Part shown: one piece after another, positions 7,179 to 14,070 of the stretch
Layout of the letters: each line of letters begins with the position of its first letter
How positions within the stretch are numbered: position 1 is the stretch's first letter
NCBI GenBank assembly: GCA_030838025.1
Contig: JAUTXM010000052.1
Span: forward strand, 1-14,070
Length of the DNA stretch: 14,070 bases
DNA from: Acidimicrobiaceae bacterium
GTDB lineage: Bacteria > Actinomycetota > Acidimicrobiia > Acidimicrobiales > Palsa-688
Reading direction: 5' to 3'
Notes under the pieces: generated by a model
What the model was told of the DNA's origin: nothing
Database searches by the model: none
Seen by the model: only the letters and a program-made list of their open reading frames with translations
Position numbers and translations under genes: made by a program

Positions 7179-8213
7179 CGTTCCCCGGATGCGGATGCGG
7201 CCGGTCCCGCTTCGGGCGTGGCCGATCACCGCTGCCGGATGTCCCTGGGCGACGAGGCCGTCCACCGCCTGTCGGGCTTGTCCTGGTGCCACCCCGAACA
7301 GGAGTCCGCCCGATGTTTGGGCGTCGGCCAGGATGAGCACTGAGATCGCGTCGGTGTCGACCGTGTCCAGCCGGCTCGCCACCCAGGCCAGATTGCGGTG
7401 GGTCCCACCGGGGACGACACCCGCCTGAGCCAGTTCCACCACACCGGGAAGGATGGGGACGCCATCCGCATGCAGAACGATGTCGACCCTCGAGTGCTCG
7501 GCCATCTTGGCGAGATGCCCCAACAACCCGAAGCCCGTCACGTCCGTCGCACCTGTGGCGCCCGAGGAAAGGGCGGCTGCCGCGGCGTCGGCATTCAAGG
7601 TCAGCATCGAGGCAATGGCGGCCTCGGCGACCGGAGGCGAGGCATTCCCCGCTTTGACGGCGGTCGAGATGATTCCAGTCCCCAACGCTTTCGTCACGAC
7701 GATGACGTCGCCGTCGCGAAGCCCGGCGTTGATCAGGATCCGCTCGGGGTTGACCTCGCCCACCACCACCAAGCCGAACTTGGGCTCCGGGTCGTCAACG
7801 CTGTGGCCACCGACGGTGATCCAGCCTCCCTCGGTGGCGGCATCCTCGGCCCCGAGGAGCACCGCGGCCAGGAGGTCGTCGTCCAGTTCCGCGCTGTTCC
7901 ACGCCACCAGGTTCAAGGCCAGGATCGGCCGGCCTCCCATGGCATACACGTCGCTCGCCGAGTTGACCGCCGCGATGCGTCCCCACAGCCGGGCGTCATC
8001 GACGACCGGCGTGATGAAATCGGCCGTCACCACCAGCGCCCGGTCCGTTCCGAGGCGCCAAACTGCGGCGTCGTCGCCCGTTTCCAGGCCGACGAGCAGG
8101 TCAGGGTGCCGTTGGGGTGTCAGGTGGCGCAGCACGTGCTCCAGCTCGCCGGGCGCGAGCTTGCAGGCTCAGCCGGCGCCGTGGCTGTACTGGGTGAGCC
8201 GTCGAGTCCCCAC
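7161..8213 (-). CDS. selD: Selenide, water dikinase, a selenoprotein (UGA-coded Sec15)
   Basis: SelD makes selenophosphate from selenide and ATP, the selenium donor for Sec-tRNA synthesis. Plain ORF reading starts at a GTG at 8135 and loses the N-terminus. Reading upstream in the same frame through TGA (8171-8169) gives LTQYSHGAG-U-ACK, which matches the E. coli SelD motif around Cys17, Cys19 and Lys20. The UGA therefore sits exactly at the catalytic residue, and Cys17 and Lys18 follow. An in-frame TAG lies just upstream, and GTG at 8213 is the only standard start left, giving 350 residues, normal for the family. Later motifs also fit: TGDDAAVW and TADFITPVVDD for Mg-ATP binding, NSASDVYAMGG, GGHSVDDPEPKFGL and GATDVTGFGLLGH. 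The tRNA-Sec gene lies 72 bases upstream on the same strand. No selA or selB is in the window. Confidence 0.96.
8143..8161 (-). promoter_or_regulatory. SECIS-like hairpin downstream of the SelD UGA
   Basis: In the mRNA, AGCTCGC and GCGAGCT form a perfect 7-bp stem around the loop GCCCG. The stem begins seven bases after the UGA and the loop 14 bases after it. This is slightly closer than the E. coli fdhF SECIS loop but in a plausible range for a bacterial SECIS read by SelB. The loop lacks an obvious GU pair, so the sequence details differ from the E. coli element. Confidence 0.6.
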
Positions 8214-8285
8214 ACCGGCACTCTACCGATGGACCTCCGACCGGCAGAGACCTGCGGCGGGCGGGGCGCGGGCTCGAATGACGAG

Positions 8286-8378
8286 CGGAGGTGGACGGGA
8301 ATCGAACCCGCCGGACAGGGATCGCCTGTCCCAACCGCTTTGAAGGCGGCGGAGCCCACCAGGTACCCGGACACCTCC
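8286..8378 (-). tRNA. selC: tRNA-Sec (anticodon TCA)
   Basis: The minus strand reads as a 93-base tRNA with the marks of bacterial tRNA-Sec. The acceptor stem GGAGGTG/CACCTCC is extended to eight positions (the eighth pair is T/C) next to a five-pair T-stem. The anticodon stem CCGC/GCGG carries the loop CTTCAAA with anticodon TCA. A long variable arm has a 7-bp stem (GGACAGG/CCTGTCC), the T-loop is TTCGATT, and the discriminator base is G. CCA is not encoded. It precedes selD on the same strand, so the two may be co-transcribed. Confidence 0.97.
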
Positions 8379-8441
8379 ACGGCCCACGCTAGCGGCCCAT
8401 CGCACCGGGGGCGGGGCCGAGCCCGCCTGACCTTGAATGTC

Positions 8442-8471
8442 TTGACAGTTATATAACCAGTATGAGATATT
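8442..8471 (+). promoter_or_regulatory. Sigma-70-type promoter of the ArsR operon
   Basis: A perfect -35 box TTGACA (8442-8447) is followed after 18 bases by GATATT (8466-8471, four of six matches to TATAAT). Transcription would begin around 8478-8479, at or next to the ArsR ATG, so the mRNA is probably leaderless; there is no ribosome binding site before that ATG. Confidence 0.7.
8448..8457. promoter_or_regulatory. Palindromic operator in promoter spacer
   Basis: GTTATATAAC is a perfect 10-bp palindrome lying between the -35 and -10 boxes in an otherwise GC-rich region. A dimeric regulator bound here would block RNA polymerase, which fits autoregulation by the adjacent ArsR-type protein. 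It could also affect the selC promoter, which must lie in the same gap on the other strand. Confidence 0.55.
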
Positions 8472-8478
8472 AGATGAG

Positions 8479-8796
8479 ATGGCGCCGGTCATGATCCTCC
8501 AGGCCCTCGCCGAGCCCAACCGGCAGGCGATCGTCGAGCTACTCCGTGACGGGGAACGGCCGGTCGGAGAGCTTGTGGAGGAGCTCCACATGAGCCAACC
8601 CGCGGTCTCGAAGCACCTGCGGGTACTCAAGGAGGCTGGCGTGGTCGAAGCGCGGGTGGACGCCCAACGCCGTCTGTACCGCATTCGCCCGGAGCCCTGG
8701 GCCGAACTTGATGACTGGCTGGGGACCTATCGCCAGCTCTGGACGACGAGCCTGGACCGACTCGAAGATCACCTTGACCGTAGGAGGCACCCATGA
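8479..8796 (+). CDS. ArsR-family winged-helix regulator
   Basis: A 105-residue regulator with the ArsR winged-helix fold: ILQALAEPNRQAIVELLRDGERPVGEL, recognition helix MSQPAVSKHLRVLKEAGVV, then the wing EARVDAQRRLYRIRPEP. It has no cysteine metal-sensing motif, which fits the subgroup that is paired with an SRPBCC protein rather than with arsenic or metal resistance. The ATG at 8479 sits at the predicted transcription start. The stop overlaps the next ATG (ATGA at 8793-8796), so the two genes form one operon. The palindrome at 8448-8457 is the likely autoregulatory site. Family call is firm; the ligand, if any, is unknown. Confidence 0.93.
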   Translation: MAPVMILQALAEPNRQAIVELLRDGERPVGELVEELHMSQPAVSKHLRVLKEAGVVEARVDAQRRLYRIRPEPWAELDDWLGTYRQLWTTSLDRLEDHLDRRRHP

Positions 8797-9305
8797 AGAG
8801 CGCATCGCTCGTCACTGACGGCACTCGGCCAGCGGTACGCCTGGCACGACAGCTCTTGGACCCGCCTTCGGTGGTGTGGCAGGCCCTCACCGATCGAAAG
8901 CAGCTTCGGTCCTGGTTCCCCTGTGATTTGGTCGTGGCCGGCGAGCGCTGGGAGGTCGGCGCGGCCCTGACATTCGTCTTCCCAGCCGAGGTGATCGACC
9001 TGACGCTCTCCGGTGAGGTGCTGGTTGTCGACGAGCCGAACACGCTGGCCTTTACCTGGGGAGAGGAGCTCCTGCGATTCGAGCTGTCTGCCAACGACGG
9101 CGGGACCACCCTCGTCCTCATCGATGAGCTGGCTGCGGGCATCGCCGCCCGCAGTGCCGCGGGCTGGGACGTGTGCCTCGACCGTCTGGCCGGACGCAGT
9201 CCGGATCAGGACGCATGGCAGCCCCTCTTTGCGAGCTACGCGCCCGCATTCGAACCAACCCTGGGCCCCGAAGAAGGCCCTCCGGAGGGCTACCAGGGCG
9301 ATTGA
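8793..9305 (+). CDS. SRPBCC (AHSA1-like) domain protein
   Basis: A 170-residue single-domain protein of the START/Bet-v-1-like SRPBCC superfamily, which encloses hydrophobic ligands in a helix-grip fold. The pattern VWQALTDRKQLRSWFP near residues 29-44, the strand with VVDEPNTLAFTWGEE, and the late helix with GWDVCLDRLAG are typical of the AHSA1 group. The AGGAGG ribosome binding site (8781-8787) lies inside the end of the ArsR gene and the ATG overlaps its stop. This ArsR-SRPBCC pairing is common in actinobacteria, where the substrate is usually undefined. The C-terminal 20 residues are Pro/Glu/Gly-rich and probably disordered. Confidence 0.9.
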   Translation: MKSASLVTDGTRPAVRLARQLLDPPSVVWQALTDRKQLRSWFPCDLVVAGERWEVGAALTFVFPAEVIDLTLSGEVLVVDEPNTLAFTWGEELLRFELSANDGGTTLVLIDELAAGIAARSAAGWDVCLDRLAGRSPDQDAWQPLFASYAPAFEPTLGPEEGPPEGYQGD

Positions 9306-9373
9306 CCATGCCCGTGGCGATGTTCCCACGAGGGAGTTTCCTTTGCGGTGGGCGGGGCGGCGCACCGGTCGCA

Positions 9374-9809
9374 CTGGTACCTGAGGAGCCGGGTCAACTC
9401 CTCCGGGCGACTTAGTGCCGGTAGATGGCCGGAATCGATTTCGTCGGGCGTGACTCCCAGCCGTTGGCGCGCCACGGGCCGCTGAAACTCGGCCGGGAAG
9501 AGGCGGTCGTGGCGGCCATCGCTCGAGCGGCCATGGGTCATCGAACGGTCGAGCCGACTGGGCACGTACGTGGCCCGCCGACGCCACGACGACCGTCGAG
9601 TCGACATCGTGGCGGAACACCTCGATGGGGTCAAACGACGCGTCCAGATCGCGAACGCCTCGCATGGCGAACTGGCGGGCCGCTTCGCCTTGGCCGGATT
9701 GGCCCACCTCTGTCCGGGCGTCTCATCTGGTGCCGGCCATCGGCACCACGAACACGACCTGGTCCACGGGAACGGCGGCGGCGATCATCGGACCGACATT
9801 GGCCGCCAT
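9374..9809 (-). pseudogene. Decayed alpha/beta hydrolase
   Basis: Fragments of one alpha/beta hydrolase can be read in order on the minus strand. The first is MIAAAVPVDQVVFVVPM (about 9788-9738), then an in-frame TGA at 9725-9723. The same frame continues with EAARQF, FRHDV, RAQSARPFDDPWPLERWP. Near 9520 the reading shifts to another frame with DRLFPAEFQRPVARQRLG and DSGHLPALSRPEELTRLL (ending about 9374), where the catalytic His region lies. The N-terminal part with the nucleophile elbow is missing. A stop, a frameshift and a 5' truncation together mean a dead gene. It directly follows the VOC gene and fills the 512-base stretch from 9306 to 9817, in which I see no intact gene. Confidence 0.72.
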
Positions 9810-9817
9810 CGATGGCG

Positions 9818-10195
9818 CTACTGGGCCTCGACGACCATGAGTTGGTTCTTGTCGTGGTCCCGGAAGAAGAACAGCAGGGGAACCTGACCGTCGCCACCCA
9901 TCAGCTCCGCGTCGACATCGACGCCCTTTTCCTGCAGCTCCGTGCGGTCCGCGGTGGGGTCGGACGATTCGAGGGCGATACCGGTCATCCGCCCGGGTTG
10001 ATACTCGCCTTGTGGCGGCACCAAGGCGAGCGCTGCGCCGCCACCGGGCGGGGCGACCTCGACCCACCGGTCGTTGTCGCCGAACGGGAGGTCCACGACC
10101 ACCGTGAACCCCAGCGTAGTCGTATAGAAGGTGATGGCCTCGTCCTGGTCAGACACGGGCACCAAGACCCTTCCCAGCTTCGTGATCTTCGGCAT
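9818..10195 (-). CDS. VOC (glyoxalase/bleomycin-resistance fold) protein
   Basis: A 125-residue VOC-superfamily protein: KLGRVLVPVSDQDEAITFY at the N-terminus, then TTLGF, ALALVPP, a second repeat around GIALESSDP, and the C-terminal FFRDHDKNQLMVVE. The final Glu is a usual metal ligand, but the first-strand His is absent. The ATG at 10195 is chosen because GGGAGG precedes it by about five bases; the frame is open upstream with no similarity there. VOC proteins range from dioxygenases and isomerases to binding proteins. The substrate cannot be told from the sequence, and the neighbours (PLD-like protein upstream, dead hydrolase downstream) do not help. Confidence 0.9.
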   Translation of the reverse strand: MPKITKLGRVLVPVSDQDEAITFYTTTLGFTVVVDLPFGDNDRWVEVAPPGGGAALALVPPQGEYQPGRMTGIALESSDPTADRTELQEKGVDVDAELMGGDGQVPLLFFFRDHDKNQLMVVEAQ

Positions 10196-10210
10196 AGCCG
10201 CCTCCCTGGT

Positions 10211-10222
10211 TGTGAGTTCACA
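10211..10222. promoter_or_regulatory. Short inverted repeat before VOC gene
   Basis: TGTGA and TCACA separated by two bases lie 16 bases upstream of the VOC start, next to its ribosome binding site. The half-sites look like those of CRP/FNR-type sites but the spacer is too short for a canonical one. Possible operator. Confidence 0.3.
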
Positions 10223-10299
10223 GGTAGGACGGGAGATGGCTGGAAAACTCATCGTTCGTGCCCAATGCTCTCCGTCGACCACGTGGACCGGCGGCTCGC

Positions 10300-12006
10300 T
10301 CAGGAGAAGATTTTGCGATCCAGGACCTTGTTGGCGTCGGTGTAGTCGCCCTCGAACCACGGCAGCTCCCCCGGCGCACGGGGCGGTTTCTGGAGTGCGA
10401 GCCGAGCCTTCGCCGTGGATGGATCGTCCTGCTTGAGCCGGAACTGGTAGTGGTCGAAGAGACGGACGGCCTCAACGGCGTAGGCCGTGGCAACGCGTCG
10501 GTCGGCGATCAGCAGCAGGTTCTCGCCGTTGGCGTTGTCGGCCGGTCCGGAAAAGTTGTAGGAGCCGAGGTACACGCGGGCGGTGGGCTTGTCGAAGTCG
10601 ATCACGACGAACTTGTGGTGCATGCGGATACCGCCTCCGCCGGTAGGTTCCGCCGAGAACGGAATCGGCACCGCGGCGGACAATGCGGCCGGGTGCACCG
10701 GCGCGACATTGCCGTTGGGCGTTTGCACCGCGATGCCACCCACGGCCCGATCTGAGATACCGACCACGAAAATGCTGGCATTCTCGGTGGCGGCCGTCAC
10801 GGCGTCGCGCACGACGCCTTTGGTTTGATAAAGGAACGCGAGTGAGTACAGAAGGCTGGAGGTGGTCGCGGTGCGAATGTCGTCTGCGACGGACGCCAGC
10901 GCAGCATTGGCGCCGCTGTGAGGTGAGAACGTCACCTTGGCTTGTATACCTGGAAGCGGAAGGTCCGTCCACACGGCGGATGCAGACTTGCCGAAGGCGG
11001 TGGGCCCGTTCACCCAGTACTGCTCAAAGGCATTGCCGAATGGCTTCACGGCCTCTTCGCCGGTGAGCACGACCGCGTTGTTGTTCTGCACGAAAAAGCC
11101 CCGCCAACTGTAGTTGGTCGAACCACATACGACCTTCTGCAGGTTCGCGCCTGTCACGACGATCGTCTTGTTGTGCTGGAGATTGGCCATGTGCTGGCGC
11201 TTCACGTTGGCTGCTCCGGCCGAGGTGATCAGGCGCCCGGCCGCGCGGGACTCCGCCGAGCCGGCAGGTTGGTGAGAACCGGAATCGTCGATGATCACGC
11301 GAAGGCGATCGCCAAGCAGCTCCAGTCGTGAAACGACGTCGGGTTCTGACAAGTCGTAGGCGACGACCCGAACGGTCGCGCTCGGCTCGGCGACCGCCTG
11401 GTCCAGAACCTCGAGGATGACCCGGCGGGCTTCGAAGCCCATCCATGCCAACGCGGCCTTCGCGTCCGGGTGCGTCGGAACGAAATCGAGACCGTCGTCG
11501 GCATTCGCCGGTAGCAGCGTCGCGATATCTCCATCCTTCTGAAATGTGTCAACGAACGCCTGCGAGGCGATAAAGCCCCGGGTGAAGCTCACATTGAGCA
11601 CCCCTGGATAGGTCTCGCTGGCCAACTCGATCGCCGCCTCCTGGGCCTCGCCGTAGCGAAGCTTGTCGTCGGCATCCATGAATACCGGCGTCACGACGTA
11701 CCGAAAAGCCCCCGACTGGTCGGCGTCGTGAGGGAAGTGCACCCAACGAAACTTCTGGATCGGCGCATCCATCGACCGCTGTCGTTTGCCGAAGTCCGGA
11801 GAGCCATCGAATGACAGGCGGTTGGGGACATCGAGAGCCGAAGTGACGCCAGGAGGAAAGAATTGGATGCCGAAGCCGACGAAGTCGCTTGGAGGGCGGC
11901 CTTGGCGCCAGTTCATCGCCAGCAACACCATGCCTTCACCGCGGTGGATTGTCAGGGTGAAGCTGGCCGCGTCGTTGCTGCCGTTCACTTGATAGTTCCC
12001 TGTCAT
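10300..12006 (-). CDS. Phospholipase D-like (HKD) protein
   Basis: A 568-residue protein with two phospholipase-D-type halves, the layout of PLD phosphodiesterases and transferases. The first motif is HNKTIVVT (H278, K280) followed by GSTNYS (295-300). The second is HHKFVVID (H463, K465, D470) followed by GSYNFSG. The Asp expected in the first HxKx4D is Thr (T285), so that half is degenerate. The first 130 residues form a beta-rich domain (TIHRGEGMVLLAMNW, FGIQFFPPG) that I do not recognise as part of the usual PLD core. There is no signal peptide. The ATG at 12006 follows AGAGGTG by a few bases; the frame is open to 12075 without similarity. It is divergent from the propeller-like gene. PLD fold is firm; the substrate (lipid, nucleic acid or other phosphodiester) is unknown. 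Confidence 0.88.
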   Translation of the reverse strand: MTGNYQVNGSNDAASFTLTIHRGEGMVLLAMNWRQGRPPSDFVGFGIQFFPPGVTSALDVPNRLSFDGSPDFGKRQRSMDAPIQKFRWVHFPHDADQSGAFRYVVTPVFMDADDKLRYGEAQEAAIELASETYPGVLNVSFTRGFIASQAFVDTFQKDGDIATLLPANADDGLDFVPTHPDAKAALAWMGFEARRVILEVLDQAVAEPSATVRVVAYDLSEPDVVSRLELLGDRLRVIIDDSGSHQPAGSAESRAAGRLITSAGAANVKRQHMANLQHNKTIVVTGANLQKVVCGSTNYSWRGFFVQNNNAVVLTGEEAVKPFGNAFEQYWVNGPTAFGKSASAVWTDLPLPGIQAKVTFSPHSGANAALASVADDIRTATTSSLLYSLAFLYQTKGVVRDAVTAATENASIFVVGISDRAVGGIAVQTPNGNVAPVHPAALSAAVPIPFSAEPTGGGGIRMHHKFVVIDFDKPTARVYLGSYNFSGPADNANGENLLLIADRRVATAYAVEAVRLFDHYQFRLKQDDPSTAKARLALQKPPRAPGELPWFEGDYTDANKVLDRKIFS

Positions 12007-12044
12007 TGCGCACCTCTTCCGGTCGTGGCCACTCGTACTCTGGG

Positions 12045-12076
12045 CGCATGCCCATGCGAGTTTGGCAGACGCCAAA
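12045..12076. promoter_or_regulatory. Two adjacent inverted repeats in divergent intergenic region
   Basis: CGCATG-CC-CATGCG (12045-12058) is immediately followed by TTTGGC-AGAC-GCCAAA (12061-12076). Both are perfect in their arms. They lie between the PLD-like gene and the divergent propeller-like gene, at about 39-70 bases from the PLD start. They are candidates for operators or a shared promoter control region. Confidence 0.45.
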
Positions 12077-12137
12077 GTAATCCGCCGATGGGCGCCCGAA
12101 CCGGTAGGTCGCGGTAGCGGTTTGCTCGTCTCCGTGA

Positions 12138-13214
12138 TTGAATCGAGGCGTGAGCAGCCCGTCTGAGATCTACGAACCGCCTGGGTGCGAGTACCCGCAG
12201 TCGCACGCCACCAAGCGCGACATCTGGACCGAATTGAGTGGCGTGGCGGGCCATCACGCCCATTGCACGAGCTTCTATCTCGACACGGTCGAAGGGATGA
12301 GCAACGACATCTTTTCCACCGAGGGAGAAGACCACCATCAGGGCCTGGCGCGGACGCACAAGCTCTCGGACGGTTCGATCTCCTTCTTCCTGTCGCATTC
12401 CGAGCTTGACGACGGCGACAAGGGAAGCCTGTCCCAGTACCGGTATGACGGTCCGACCCGTGACGAACACGTGCTGCAGACCTCGCCGCTCACGGTCGCG
12501 CCCATGAAGCAGAACCTCCTTATCGAGGAACAGCACCCGTCCGACATCGTGTTCCTTCCCGACGTCGACCGGGTCGATGCCGGCTACCTGTTCGTCACCG
12601 AGGAGTACGTGGGCCACCGGTTGTCCGTCTACCGCTGGGCGCTGGGCCAGGACCTGGTATTGCACGGACAGATCCGCCAGGGTTTTCCGGCGGGCGGCCC
12701 CAACTTTGTGTTCATCGACCGTGTCGCTCATGACTATTACCTGGGGATCGCCAGCAGCAACTGGGGTTGGGGCAAGCTCTTCGTCGCTTTGGACCGAGAC
12801 CTGTTTCCGAAATGTGAGCAGGGTGCTCTTGACGTCGATGCTTTCAGAGCGGTGACGCCCGAGAGCTGGTTTCCCTTCCCTGTCACCGGCGGCGCCTCGC
12901 AGTGCAAGCTGGTCCGTGATTCCACCGGCCAGTGGTACCTGCTGGGGTTTCGGAGCGACCCGGCCGACGATCCCAATGGGACGGACTATGTGGACGTGTA
13001 CGAGGTCACGTGGTCCCCCTTCCGGATCTCGTACCGCCTGGGCAGCGTCCATATCTCGTTCAAGGCCGGCGACACGGGCTTCGCCAGCACCGGCACGCAC
13101 TACGTCGAGCCGTCCGGCCGGCTCTTGGTCTCCTCCTCTTACCGGTGGGCGGAAGACCAGGGCCCAGGCAACTCGGGCTTCGTGAGCCGGGTCGACGAGT
13201 GCCCATCGTTTTAG
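12138..13214 (+). CDS. Beta-propeller-like protein of unknown function
   Basis: I do not recognise the family. The 354-358-residue product is made of repeated beta-strand units with aromatic-rich ends: HRLSVYRWALGQDLVLHGQI, then FVFIDRVAHDYYLGIASS, WYLLGFRSD, YVDVYEVTWSPFRISYRLGS, and a last unit RLLVSSSYRW. This periodicity suggests a beta-propeller. A His-rich section near the N-terminus (GHHAHCTSFYLDT, EDHHQG) could bind metal. No signal peptide is seen. Start options are TTG at 12138 and GTG at 12150; the latter has GAGG just upstream and is slightly preferred. It is divergent from the PLD-like gene, with about 140 bases and two inverted repeats between. Coding quality is good along its whole length. 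Confidence 0.78.
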   Translation: MNRGVSSPSEIYEPPGCEYPQSHATKRDIWTELSGVAGHHAHCTSFYLDTVEGMSNDIFSTEGEDHHQGLARTHKLSDGSISFFLSHSELDDGDKGSLSQYRYDGPTRDEHVLQTSPLTVAPMKQNLLIEEQHPSDIVFLPDVDRVDAGYLFVTEEYVGHRLSVYRWALGQDLVLHGQIRQGFPAGGPNFVFIDRVAHDYYLGIASSNWGWGKLFVALDRDLFPKCEQGALDVDAFRAVTPESWFPFPVTGGASQCKLVRDSTGQWYLLGFRSDPADDPNGTDYVDVYEVTWSPFRISYRLGSVHISFKAGDTGFASTGTHYVEPSGRLLVSSSYRWAEDQGPGNSGFVSRVDECPSF

Positions 13215-13328
13215 GGCGGCAGACGACCAGCCGGTCAGTGGCATCGTCGTAGGCACCGACCGACCGATCGAGGCCACGCCGAACGACCGGGCACGAGCGA
13301 TCATCCGGACCCACCCCAGGCTGACACC

Positions 13329-13570
13329 TCAGGCAGGCTGGTACTCCTGGTCGGTCACGTGGGCGCCCATTCGGTCTCGGGTCCTTCGGCGGCGCCTCCC
13401 AGGGGGCGAGATGAGTCATGAAGTGACCCTGCGCGGCGCCATGCCAGTGCCACTCGCCGGGCGGGGTGAAGATGACGGTGCCGGGACAGAGTTCGGTCAA
13501 ATCGCCGCCGGAACGACAACTCGGCAGAGCTCTGGACCTCGCCCGACGTCGCCCCGTCCAGAAGTGAATG
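13329..13570 (-). pseudogene. Remnant of a cupin-domain gene
   Basis: The minus strand encodes a clear cupin core, GGDLTELCPGTVIFTPPGEWHW and HGAAQGHFMTHLAPWE (about 13506-13390), with the conserved PGE-HWHG and MTH segments. The typical C-terminal end VTDQEYQPA with its stop is found at 13329-13358, but in a different frame, and the upstream strands (SGEVQSS region) are in a third frame. At least two frameshifts separate the pieces, and the N-terminal half is not recognisable. Such cupins usually belong to small carboxymuconolactone-decarboxylase-associated proteins. Sequencing error would be the alternative, but the missing N-terminus favours decay. Confidence 0.65.
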
Positions 13571-14070
13571 TCGCGGAACTTGCGGACAAGGTGCATCGCA
13601 ACTGCGGCGAACCACAGACAGTGCGGCGGTCGTGGAGATCGCCGCAAGGACAGCGTTGGCGTGGTCGCCGACGTGCGGCGCCGTTCGCCCACCGGAGGCC
13701 GAACGGCGGTCATTCCGCGACAGGCCAACCGGGCGACCAGGTCAATCCTGTTCGGCTCCAACTTGGGCCTGGCGGCCTGTAGACGGTCGCTCGGGCGTGG
13801 GAGGTGCAGCCAGCCTTTATCCAAAATTTCGGCAGCCCTTAGGCCGCATCGGGTCGATGTATCTCCGTGGTGGGAGACACCCATCGGAACCGGGAATCAG
13901 CGGACGAAGGGAGCGAAATGGTCGACGCCGGAGTCGTCATGTTCACACGCGCGGGACAGGATGTGGTTTGACGATGGCGGGGGCAGAAACTCTGGCGTCG
14001 GGGAGCTGTCAGGCAGTCGATCGCGACCGGTTGTTATGATGGCGCGATCTCCCGGCACGCCGGGCCTTAC
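13571..14070. other. Gene-poor right end
   Basis: I see no supportable gene here. Open frames lack recognisable similarity and a clear start. A 17-codon ORF (13918-13971, plus strand) has a good ribosome binding site (AAGGGAG) and ends in TGA, after which the frame stays open to the window end. It may be a short leader, a chance ORF, or the start of something beyond the window. A TATGAT box (14034-14039) and a small CCGGC-type hairpin (14052-14065) lie at the very end. Confidence 0.5.

Noticed and set aside
9723..9725. TGA as a possible selenocysteine codon in the hydrolase frame
   Set aside because: A frameshift about 200 bases further on and a missing N-terminus point to a dead gene, and no SECIS-like stem was evident right after it.
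12003..13304. 433-codon minus-strand frame opposite the propeller-like gene
   Set aside because: No recognisable motifs; the plus-strand frame has better composition and a regular strand pattern.
13918..14070. Short ORF with a TGA followed by open frame to the window end (possible small selenoprotein)
   Set aside because: No recognisable motif, and about 33 open codons after a TGA are expected by chance in GC-rich DNA.
13808..14070. CRISPR array, transposase or integrase at the gene-poor right end
   Set aside because: No direct repeats of suitable size and no transposase or integrase fragments seen.

Overview
The window is high-GC DNA (strong G/C third-position bias, GTG/TTG/CTG starts, tight ATGA overlaps, a near-consensus TTGACA promoter that looks leaderless). 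The gene content suggests an actinobacterium-like genome. The class is not determinable by eye; Acidimicrobiia or Thermoleophilia are guesses. The genome decodes UGA as selenocysteine: the window holds a tRNA-Sec gene and a selD whose catalytic residue is itself an in-frame UGA.

Layout, left to right. (1) An OsmC/Ohr-type protein (31-540). (2) Two overlapping unrecognised genes (670-948, 929-1756) converge on a minus-strand pair: a tyrosinase-type copper protein (3004 to 2195) and an 8-nt-overlapping companion (2202 to 1753) that resembles the C-terminal beta-sandwich domain of larger polyphenol oxidases. (3) A PadR-type repressor (3235-3618), divergent from the tyrosinase. (4) A 330-bp leader with a strong ribosome binding site on a five-codon ORF, three tandem 13-mers and a large hairpin. 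(5) A three-gene plus-strand operon: an acyl-CoA-dehydrogenase-fold flavoprotein, a cytoplasmic PhnD-like binding protein, and a TusA-like/ferritin-like di-iron fusion that seems to start at CTG. (6) selD converging on that operon (8213 to 7161), preceded on the same strand by tRNA-Sec (8378 to 8286). (7) An ArsR/SRPBCC two-gene operon with its promoter and a palindromic operator. (8) A decayed alpha/beta hydrolase, a VOC/glyoxalase-fold protein and a phospholipase-D-like protein, all on the minus strand. (9) A divergent beta-propeller-like protein of unknown function. (10) A gene-poor right end with the remains of a cupin gene.

How the parts may work together. tRNA-Sec and SelD serve selenocysteine synthesis. 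The operon next door is the least explained part of the window. Its parts (flavoprotein, small-anion-type binding protein without a signal peptide, TusA-like domain lacking the usual cysteine joined to a di-iron domain) suggest oxidative handling of a small S-, Se- or P-containing compound, but that is inference only. The tyrosinase cluster suggests a self-contained phenol-oxidising unit under a PadR-type regulator.
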